Positions 15,258 through 20,426 of a DNA stretch of 31,416 bases are shown here, piece by piece; the first letter of the stretch is position 1, and every line of letters begins with the position of its first letter. Under the pieces are notes generated by a model that saw nothing but the letters and a program-made list of their open reading frames with translations, made no database searches and was not told the DNA's origin. This stretch comes from a virus: the IMG/VR virus record IMGVR_UViG_3300035212_002752, positions 1-31,416 of that record; one strand, 5' to 3'. The position numbers and the translations under genes were made by a program.

Positions 15258-16643
15258 TTATTTTTTTGATGCCATGATTCTGCGGCGTTCTGCTTCCCAT
15301 GGACTGAGTGGGCCATCGTTTCCACGAAGATTTGAAACATTTACATCTGGTGATGCGAAAACCCTAGGTGCAAGCGGAGCATTGCGAAGTGAATTTATTT
15401 CATCGGAAAGTGATCTAACGCTTTCGGTTAATTTATCAATCAGGTCTTGCTGCTTTTCTACAACATTAACCACTGAATCGATTGCACGGTTGGTTTCTTC
15501 CAACTCAGCGGAATTAGAAACAACAACCACATCTTCCATCATTGGATCGCCTTCCACGATTACTGGCTCAACAACGGATGTAATTACGCCAGCTTCATCA
15601 AGTGTGATGGTGTAGCCTTCCAATTCTCCGGTTAATTGATGATCTCCAGCTGGAGCGGTTTCGGTGGACCCGGCGATAAAAACAACATTCCCAACCGCAG
15701 GAAAATCGGCATCGGTTTCAATTGTAATTGCCACGCCATCCATGGTAGTGGTTTCAATGCTTTTTTGTGCGACGAAAACGGCTTCCAATGCCGCTTTTGC
15801 GCGCTGGAGCAGATTGCCAGCCTTTTTCTCTGATTTGTTCATTTTTAGATTTCTATAATTTTCGTATTTAGAAACAAACTGTTCAACAATCTCCGGCTGG
15901 TTAGATAGAATCTCCCATACTTGTGGATTAGAATCTAGAAAATCAAATGCTTTTGCACTCAATAATTCATTTCCCCGATTGTCCCTGAATAGGTCGGTCG
16001 TGTTGGCTCCCTGGTCCACAAAATCCGTGTAGTGCCAATCCATTACTGTCTCGTAAAGTATCCGATCCACATCCGCCAAATCAGCCATGAATTTCACTTG
16101 CTCATCTTCTCCAGTCCAGACCTCACGGCTGCCATCGGCATTAATGAAGTAATGATCACCAGGAGTAAACACGATTGACATCATAATGGCTTGAGAATCC
16201 TCCTGTGCCAGGTCCAAAATATACTGGCGAAGATTTCCCTTCCCCGGCGCATTTTCCGCAGCTGCGGAAAGGTGTATGTCTGCAATTACTTGGTTTCCAC
16301 GCTGGCGGATGTTCTTTGCTCTGCCAGCATAACTTCCCAAAACTTGATCGCACATTCCGGGATGGCCAAAACGGACTTGGTGTCCATTTTCGCCCTGGCG
16401 AGTTTCTGCAATGTTGACCAGCCTAGAAATAAATTCAACCGGTGTTTTAATTGTCACCGGGAAAGCTTCGTCAATTGTTTCAATATATGATTCACCAGCC
16501 TGTCCCCTCGGCTGCATGGCTTGGCACAGGACGACATCAAAAAGAATTCCCTTTTCAACATCGACATTCATGCCGGTAAGCATTGCAGCAATGGATCTGG
16601 TAGCCCAGCCTTGCGAATTGACTCGGATAAGGCGATTATTCAT
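15258..16643 (-). CDS. Prohead protease fused to scaffold-like C-terminus
   Basis: In this 461-aa protein, residues about 15-200 resemble phage prohead proteases of the HK97/Mu type, with likely catalytic His94 (VRFGHPGM) and Ser156 (AIMMSIVF). After about residue 270 comes a Lys/Ala helix, then a beta-rich insert (about 300-370: FIAGSTETAPAGDHQLTG), an acidic helix and coiled coil (about 385-430: VVEKQQDLIDKLTESVRSLS), and a basic tail (ERRRIMASKK). The C-terminal part looks like a scaffolding domain that would be cut by the protease. GGAG precedes the ATG by about ten bases. Immediately upstream of the capsid gene, as expected. Confidence 0.83.
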   Translation of the reverse strand: MNNRLIRVNSQGWATRSIAAMLTGMNVDVEKGILFDVVLCQAMQPRGQAGESYIETIDEAFPVTIKTPVEFISRLVNIAETRQGENGHQVRFGHPGMCDQVLGSYAGRAKNIRQRGNQVIADIHLSAAAENAPGKGNLRQYILDLAQEDSQAIMMSIVFTPGDHYFINADGSREVWTGEDEQVKFMADLADVDRILYETVMDWHYTDFVDQGANTTDLFRDNRGNELLSAKAFDFLDSNPQVWEILSNQPEIVEQFVSKYENYRNLKMNKSEKKAGNLLQRAKAALEAVFVAQKSIETTTMDGVAITIETDADFPAVGNVVFIAGSTETAPAGDHQLTGELEGYTITLDEAGVITSVVEPVIVEGDPMMEDVVVVSNSAELEETNRAIDSVVNVVEKQQDLIDKLTESVRSLSDEINSLRNAPLAPRVFASPDVNVSNLRGNDGPLSPWEAERRRIMASKK

Positions 16644-16695
16644 AATACAAATCTCCTTGAATCTTTACAGTTTTTATTAGGACTTGCCGACTCAA

Positions 16696-17187
16696 TTAAG
16701 GCGGTGGCGGCGTTGGTGCCTCATATTTAATGATTGGCCTTAGTTGGCTCGACATCAATTCAATATCATATCCCTGAATTTCTCCAGCTGACTTGCCGGT
16801 CAAATATTCGTAATTAATATAATAAGGCAATGCATTTGATCCACTCACATACCACTGCGCCCCTTTTAAGAAAACCAAGAAAAAAGGCTTTTCCTTATTT
16901 TGAAATAACCATTCTGTCACATCCTTGGAATATCGAAACGAAATTGAGTTATCGAAATTGATTCCGGCATCAGATTGCCGCATCCGGCTTTTAAAATTAC
17001 ACGAGTGAAAATCAAAATCAATGTTGATTGCCGTTTCGCTGGTCACTATGTCGTTTATAATTTCCGGCTCATAAACAAAAATTTGGCTCATGTCTGCCGG
17101 TACCAGGTAAAGCGCATCAATGCCAGAGATTTCAACTTCACAAGTCGAAATATTGGTTGCGCCACTGATTAAATCATTCAAGTTCAT
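16696..17187 (-). CDS. Putative virion-associated protein, 163 aa
   Basis: The ATG at 17187 lies 14 bases inside the end of the preceding gene. It is a beta-rich soluble protein with evenly spaced aromatics (KGAQWYVSGSNALPYYINYEYLTGK) and a proline tail (EAPTPPPP). The segment NFDNSISFRYSKDVTEWLF followed by a strand-rich end is a pattern I associate with small tail proteins of Bacteroidota phages. Second gene of the capsid operon. Function beyond a probable virion role is unknown. Confidence 0.68.
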   Translation of the reverse strand: MNLNDLISGATNISTCEVEISGIDALYLVPADMSQIFVYEPEIINDIVTSETAINIDFDFHSCNFKSRMRQSDAGINFDNSISFRYSKDVTEWLFQNKEKPFFLVFLKGAQWYVSGSNALPYYINYEYLTGKSAGEIQGYDIELMSSQLRPIIKYEAPTPPPP

Positions 17188-17653
17188 AAAGTCGTAATTG
17201 AATAGGATTCAAAGTTACCGGCATCGCCTGTTCTTCGTTGCGGACTCTGGTCGGATGTAAATACCGATCCTTACGCCGCTGCCATGTTCGGTAGGCCGAA
17301 TCCAAATCATATTCATCTGGAGTAATTCCATACATTGATAAAAACTCCCTGGCGGCCTCTCTTGCCGGGATGCCTTTAAAAACCGCGTATGCCATTACGC
17401 TAAATAATTTGTCCCTGAATTCTCTGGCCAGTGTTGAATGGAGCGCATATAAAGTGTAGAGCGATGAACAATTCATTTCCACCATGATAAAGCTGGTCGC
17501 ATCATTGGATTTTTCAAAGTATTTTGTCACTGCGTTTTTATCCCGAATTGTTCTAACTATGCGATTCTTTATTTTAAGTACCCCACGGTTGGAAAGGTCG
17601 GGCGCCACATACTTGCGGACATAAGGTTTGCACGGTAATTTGTGAAGCTTCAT
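17174..17653 (-). CDS. First gene of the late operon, unknown, 159 aa
   Basis: This basic, helical protein starts about 100 bases downstream of the likely late promoter at 17762-17790, so it is the first late product. It includes a mid helix (CSSLYTLYALHSTLAREF) and a conserved-looking C-terminal half (AREFLSMYGITPDEYDLDSAYRTWQRRKDRY). There is no recognised DNA-binding or catalytic motif. A GTTGGAAAG near-repeat lies in its coding sequence at 17588-17596. It may be a regulator or assembly factor, but this is only context. Confidence 0.7.
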   Translation of the reverse strand: MKLHKLPCKPYVRKYVAPDLSNRGVLKIKNRIVRTIRDKNAVTKYFEKSNDATSFIMVEMNCSSLYTLYALHSTLAREFRDKLFSVMAYAVFKGIPAREAAREFLSMYGITPDEYDLDSAYRTWQRRKDRYLHPTRVRNEEQAMPVTLNPIQLRLYELE

Positions 17654-17761
17654 AGTGTTTATTTTTAGTTGTAAATGCTTAAAGAAAACTCAGACATAAC
17701 AGGACATAAATATACTGAAAAACAATAATTTATAAGTCCTTTTATCTGTGTCTTTATTGGA

Positions 17762-17790
17762 CAAATTTATTCCAAAAATACAAACCGCAA
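17762..17790 (-). promoter_or_regulatory. Late operon promoter, flavobacterial type
   Basis: On the minus strand TTG (17790-17788), an 18-base spacer and TAAATTTG (17769-17762) match the known Flavobacterium consensus TTG-N17-23-TAnnTTTG exactly. The start of transcription would fall near 17755, giving a leader of about 100 bases. A short inverted repeat (AAAAC TG GTTTT, 17790-17801) abuts the -33 element and could bind a regulator. Repeats lie about 40-60 bases upstream. Confidence 0.72.
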
Positions 17791-17831
17791 AAACTGGTTT
17801 TGGACATCGCTCACCCTCGATGCCCTATTTT

Positions 17832-17849
17832 CGTTCCAACCGTTCCAAC
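17832..17849 (-). repeat. GTTGGAACG array B1 (two tandem units)
   Basis: Two exact units lie on the minus strand at 17849-17841 and 17840-17832, followed by AAAAT. Together this is the same 23-bp string as array A2 at 10160-10182 on the plus strand, so the two regions carry it in inverted orientation. Confidence 0.95.
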
Positions 17850-17896
17850 TTTTCTTAGCAGTGTCACCAAACGCACAGAGTTTCAATAAAATAACG

Positions 17897-17958
17897 GTTG
17901 GAACGGGTGTTCCAACTTTTCCAACTTTGTGCAATTTATTGCACGATTGGTTGGAAAG
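17897..17958. repeat. GTTGGAACG array B2 (mixed orientation)
   Basis: One exact plus-strand unit (17897-17905) is followed by an inverted one-mismatch copy TGTTCCAAC (17908-17916), an inverted two-mismatch copy TTTTCCAAC (17917-17925), and a plus-strand GTTGGAAAG (17950-17958). The first pair forms an inverted repeat with a 2-base gap. An operator palindrome is embedded at 17928-17945. Confidence 0.88.
17928..17945. promoter_or_regulatory. Operator-like palindrome, copy 2
   Basis: TGTGCAA-TTTA-TTGCACG is a palindrome with six perfect base pairs per arm and a four-base spacer. It is the same site as the operator over the early promoter (TGTGCAA-TAGC-TTGCACA at 29992-30009), so one regulator probably binds both. 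Confidence 0.7.
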
Positions 17959-18116
17959 GCTTTTTGCCAATAATAAGGATTTTAAGCCACCATTTCGGTG
18001 ATATTAACGATATGGTTTGCCCCAATTATCCGGAATTTCCAAATGGTTTAAAATTGAACTATTCGAATATTTCAGTATTTCAGTCGGCTTCAAATTGTAG
18101 CCATCTGAAATAAAAA

Positions 18117-18134
18117 TCCGGCATTACTGCCGGA
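18117..18134 (-). terminator. Third stacked terminator hairpin
   Basis: TCCGGCA and TGCCGGA form a 7-bp stem with a TTAC loop. On the minus strand it is followed by TTTTTA. It lies about 110 bases beyond the second terminator and ends the stretch that may hold a small RNA. Confidence 0.72.
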
Positions 18135-18235
18135 GAAACCTGCGTCCAGGTAAACCCTCGCTTCTGGGCGGTCGGGTATCGAAAGCCAACCCAATGCACC
18201 ATTTGGTGTGGTCAGCCTTATTATTTCAAAAATGC
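18135..18235 (-). ncRNA. Possible small structured RNA between terminators
   Basis: The 101 bases between the second and third hairpins are visibly more GC-rich than the surroundings. They contain local inverted repeats on the minus strand (CACCAAATGGTG; ACCTG-GACG-CAGGT; GGGT...ACCC). A frame running through all three hairpins has no credible start, and the hairpins themselves explain its sequence. A transcript ending at the third hairpin could be a regulatory RNA. Only structure by eye supports this; no known RNA family was recognised. Confidence 0.25.
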
Positions 18236-18260
18236 AAAAAAACCGGCAAATATGCCGGTT
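18236..18260 (-). terminator. Second stacked terminator hairpin
   Basis: AACCGGCA and TGCCGGTT give an 8-bp stem with a four-base loop, followed on the minus strand by a T-run (complement of 18236-18240 and the A's beside it). It lies between the first terminator and the third, with no gene between them. Confidence 0.78.
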
Positions 18261-18303
18261 CCTTTGACTTATAAAATAAACAGAAGCGATAATCTGCAAA
18301 GTT

Positions 18304-18334
18304 AAAAAAACCGCCAGGATCCCCAGCGGTTTTT
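18304..18334 (-). terminator. Terminator of the replication operon
   Basis: AAAAACCGC and GCGGTTTTT make a 9-bp stem around an 11-base loop that can pair further, followed by T residues on the minus strand. It lies 19 bases after the stop of the last gene of the replication operon. Confidence 0.83.
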
Positions 18335-18352
18335 CAATTCTCAATTAACCTA

Positions 18353-18655
18353 TCACAAAAAACAATCTTTAACCGGAGGCCGGATTAATCCTTCCCTTAC
18401 TTCGATATGATTCTCAGGAGGCGATTTTTTTGGGGATCTCCAATGTCGGCAAAAACAATTCCATCCCATGTCCTTTAACCGGTGCCTGGTTTCAATTTCT
18501 TCCATGTGCGTATATGCCCAGAATTTCATTTTGTCGTACTTTTTAAACGGCGCAACCGACTGCCGGTAATAAACATAAACGATTCGCTTATGATATCGAA
18601 AAACCCTTGTTTCTCGTTCGACCAATTTCAAATCTAGTTCCGAAAGCTTTCTCAT
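18353..18655 (-). CDS. Last gene of replication operon, unknown, 100 aa
   Basis: This basic protein is rich in Arg, Lys, Trp and Tyr (RVFRYHKRIVYVYYRQ, MGWNCFCRHWRSPKKSPP). The start overlaps the stop of the 93-aa gene (ATGA). Charge and aromatics suggest nucleic-acid or protein binding, but there is no recognised domain. A terminator follows at 18304-18334. Confidence 0.66.
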   Translation of the reverse strand: MRKLSELDLKLVERETRVFRYHKRIVYVYYRQSVAPFKKYDKMKFWAYTHMEEIETRHRLKDMGWNCFCRHWRSPKKSPPENHIEVREGLIRPPVKDCFL

Positions 18656-18933
18656 AACTCTTCCAATTTTTCAAGTAAAAAATTCCTCTCTTGGTTGAGG
18701 TAAGATTGAATCCAAAGTAAAAAAAAACCACTTGTTACACTGGATGGAATTTCAGTAGGTGATGAAAAGTCAATATCATTTTTTACAGTTAAAATCCTTT
18801 CCTCAGCTGGCGCATTTGGATCACGGATTAAAATATCCAATCTATCTGGATTTTCCAGTGCAGAAATCCATTGTTCCAGTTTTTGCAATTTAGTTTGGAT
18901 GGCTAGTGCCTTACCGATATTTTCTCGCTTCAT
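18652..18933 (-). CDS. Small coiled-coil protein, 93 aa
   Basis: Both ends overlap neighbours by four bases (ATGA), a sign of coupled translation. N- and C-terminal helices (IGKALAIQTKLQKLEQWISAL; SYLNQERNFLLEKLEEL) flank a central strand-rich portion (ILTVKNDIDFSSPTE), giving a hairpin-like helical layout. It is not a membrane protein and the family was not recognised. It sits in a row of small accessory genes after the primase-helicase. Confidence 0.68.
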   Translation of the reverse strand: MKRENIGKALAIQTKLQKLEQWISALENPDRLDILIRDPNAPAEERILTVKNDIDFSSPTEIPSSVTSGFFLLWIQSYLNQERNFLLEKLEEL

Positions 18934-19265
18934 TTTATTTTGATGTAAAAAAACTGTTTCTGAAAAATTAGTTTGTCAAAAATATCCCTGGCTCTTCCCA
19001 TTGTCCAGACTTCATTTGGTCGATTTACTTCCAAACTTTTTTGAATCTGCCGGAAATCAACTGGCTTAAAAAATTTGATTTCAATCAAATCTTCCCGATC
19101 CTGAATTGATTCCGGGTAATAACATGATTCTGCCGGTGTGTGGCATTTTGGACAAGTGATTTTGATTGGTGCCAGCCATTCGGCAATGATTGGCTCGGTT
19201 GTGAATGTCATGTGCCGATTTTGGCAATAATAGACATTGATTTTACTGCGTTCTTCTGTTTCCAT
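18930..19265 (-). CDS. Small zinc-ribbon-like protein, 111 aa
   Basis: The N-terminal part has cysteines and a histidine in zinc-ribbon spacing: Cys14 and His18 (YCQNRH), then Cys38 and Cys41 (ITCPKC), with Cys48 nearby. A helical, charged C-terminus follows (FRQIQKSLEVNRPNEVW). Zinc ribbons of this kind bind nucleic acid or protein partners. It starts eight bases after the lipoprotein gene and ends with an ATGA overlap. Function not known. Confidence 0.7.
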   Translation of the reverse strand: METEERSKINVYYCQNRHMTFTTEPIIAEWLAPIKITCPKCHTPAESCYYPESIQDREDLIEIKFFKPVDFRQIQKSLEVNRPNEVWTMGRARDIFDKLIFQKQFFYIKIK

Positions 19266-19273
19266 ATTTTCGA

Positions 19274-19459
19274 TTATTTTTCTTTTATCTTGATGTAAAA
19301 AGGATTCGGTGTGTGCTTTGCTTTTATCGGATGTTTTTTACTTCTAAACGGCTTCCCTCTGCCCATATACATGTCCCATTTTTGGGTAGTGTGATTAAAA
19401 ATAAATCTCCGGTAGCAGCTTGATAAAAAAAGCAAACAAAAAGCAAATATTAACCTCAT
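19274..19459 (-). CDS. Small predicted lipoprotein 2, 61 aa
   Basis: The hydrophobic signal (MRLIFAFCLLFLSSC) ends in a lipobox-like LSSC, so cleavage before Cys15 and lipid attachment are likely. The mature part is short and very basic (GRGKPFRSKKHPIKAKH). It overlaps the previous lipoprotein gene by ATGA. Small phage lipoproteins made with early genes often block superinfection or alter the envelope, which is a family-level inference, not a demonstrated role here. Confidence 0.72.
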   Translation of the reverse strand: MRLIFAFCLLFLSSCYRRFIFNHTTQKWDMYMGRGKPFRSKKHPIKAKHTPNPFYIKIKEK

Positions 19460-19695
19460 CTACAGTCCACGGTTAAAATTTTAGTGACAAGGGTATCATT
19501 TAAAATAAACCTTTGGACATTTACCTGATCTCCTATCCATGAATTATTTGAACCGCATGAATAGTATGAACTTGAGGTGGTTTTTGGATATCCAATTCTA
19601 GCTGGATAATAGTCTTCCGCCAGTGTCTGCGTACAGGTTTGGCAGTCCTGTTTTTTACAAGCCATCATTATCAGGCAAATCAAAATCCTTTTCAT
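19456..19695 (-). CDS. Small predicted lipoprotein 1, 79 aa
   Basis: The signal MKRILICLIMMAC ends in a lipobox-like MMAC (Cys13), followed by KKQDCQTCTQTL. Further cysteines in the mature part (QDCQTC, SYYSCGS, VDC) could form disulfides outside the cytoplasm. Its last bases overlap the next small lipoprotein gene (ATGA) and its start overlaps the NUMOD1-RHH gene. Two lipoproteins in series suggest a joint envelope function such as superinfection exclusion. Confidence 0.73.
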   Translation of the reverse strand: MKRILICLIMMACKKQDCQTCTQTLAEDYYPARIGYPKTTSSSYYSCGSNNSWIGDQVNVQRFILNDTLVTKILTVDCR

Positions 19696-20018
19696 TTTTG
19701 CTTTTCCAGTTTAATCCAGTCCGCAATCAAATTCCGGATAATGTTTTGTTTGTTTCGCTGCCCGGCTAGAGTAATCAAATCATCCGACATGGTTTTTGTC
19801 AGGATGATGGATGATTTTACAGACAATGGTTCCTCATAATAAATTCGATCCGGATTGAATTCCGGATGCTTGGAAAAAAACCATTTCCCGTGGCATTTAT
19901 TCTCGTTGATGATTGCAGAACTTATGGTTTTCCAGCTTATCCCAATAAATTCTGATGCCTCTTTCAGGGTTTCAAATTTTGCGATAGGTATCTTTTCTAA
20001 ATTAAATTGGTACACCAT
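19692..20018 (-). CDS. NUMOD1-like plus ribbon-helix-helix regulator
   Basis: This 108-aa protein has two DNA-binding-type parts. Residues 12-50 (IAKFETLKEASEFIGISWKT, then KCHGKWFF) match the NUMOD1 helix-turn-helix usually attached to homing-type HNH or GIY-YIG nucleases, but no nuclease domain is present. Residues 67-104 (SSIILTKTMSDDLITLAGQR, IRNLIADWIK) follow the ribbon-helix-helix pattern. The fusion suggests a sequence-specific repressor that has kept the DNA-reading module of a nuclease. Coupled to the lipoprotein gene by ATGA. The HNH endonuclease itself is about 7.4 kb away. Confidence 0.72.
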   Translation of the reverse strand: MVYQFNLEKIPIAKFETLKEASEFIGISWKTISSAIINENKCHGKWFFSKHPEFNPDRIYYEEPLSVKSSIILTKTMSDDLITLAGQRNKQNIIRNLIADWIKLEKQK

Positions 20019-20021
20019 AAA

Positions 20022-20252
20022 CTACTCAATCAAAAGATTCACATTGATGTCATGGCGATCCAGGATAATTTGAATTTTACTTTGTAAAGTCAATCCATCA
20101 ATTGTTTTGCCATCCTCGCTTTTTTTTAGTTGAGTCCTTAAAACCATTTCGATTTCATTTATTGCCAATGCCATTTCCAATGCCTTAATGCACCGGCGAT
20201 GGGCAAAATTATCATCGTAATCGTCCAGGTTAAAAATCAGGTTCGCCTTCAT
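20022..20252 (-). CDS. Small conserved-type phage protein, 76 aa
   Basis: The pattern MKANLIFNLDDYDDNFAHRR followed by ALEMALAINEIEMVLRTQLK resembles a widespread small phage protein of unknown role (beta start, long helix, acidic turn). It overlaps the preceding Cys-rich gene by 23 bases and ends three bases before the NUMOD1-RHH start. The family is known by sight only, without a named function. Confidence 0.74.
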   Translation of the reverse strand: MKANLIFNLDDYDDNFAHRRCIKALEMALAINEIEMVLRTQLKKSEDGKTIDGLTLQSKIQIILDRHDINVNLLIE

Positions 20253-20421
20253 AATTTTCCGAATTGAAAAATTTTACTTCTCGAAAATATTCACAATTAC
20301 CCTCGTCGTCTGGTTCAAATTGCGAATAAGATTGATAATGATGATCCGGCTTTGTAACGAATCGTTCACAATTTTCGGATAATGGGCACAAGTAATTTTT
20401 GCAAAGTGAAAAATCTGCCAT
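20230..20421 (-). CDS. Small Cys-rich protein, 63 aa
   Basis: Cys7, Cys12, Cys18 and Cys43 in CKNYLCPLSENC and GNCEYF suggest a zinc- or metal-binding fold. The motif with YQSYSQFEPDDEGNCEYF is a type I associate with Bacteroidota phages. It starts five bases after the primase-helicase stop. It may assist replication proteins, though only position supports that. Confidence 0.72.
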   Translation of the reverse strand: MADFSLCKNYLCPLSENCERFVTKPDHHYQSYSQFEPDDEGNCEYFREVKFFNSENYEGEPDF

Positions 20422-20426
20422 AATTA

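Larger units (their letters stand above)
17654..18115. other. Non-coding control region B (late promoter, repeats, operator)
   Basis: This 462-base stretch holds, from high to low coordinate, a GTTGGAAAG near-repeat (17950-17958), an operator-like palindrome (17928-17945), mixed-orientation repeat copies (17897-17925), two tandem minus-strand GTTGGAACG units (17832-17849), and the late promoter (17762-17790) with its leader. Bases 17960-18115 show only a 33-codon plus-strand frame of unclear value. No real gene is supported. It separates the replication operon from the capsid operon and shares its repeats with 9958-10512. Confidence 0.65.

Noticed and set aside
17767-17970. 67-codon minus-strand frame in control region B
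   Set aside because: It crosses repeats, operator and promoter and has no plausible domain; it is a by-product of the repeat sequence.
18012-18113. 33-codon plus-strand frame (MVCPNYPEFPNG...)
   Set aside because: Sensible residues but no promoter or ribosome site, and it would be the only plus-strand gene. Not enough support to call.
18090-18344. 84-codon minus-strand frame after the replication operon
   Set aside because: It runs through all three terminator hairpins, whose sequence explains its residues, and it has no start signal. Treated as non-coding, with a possible small RNA.
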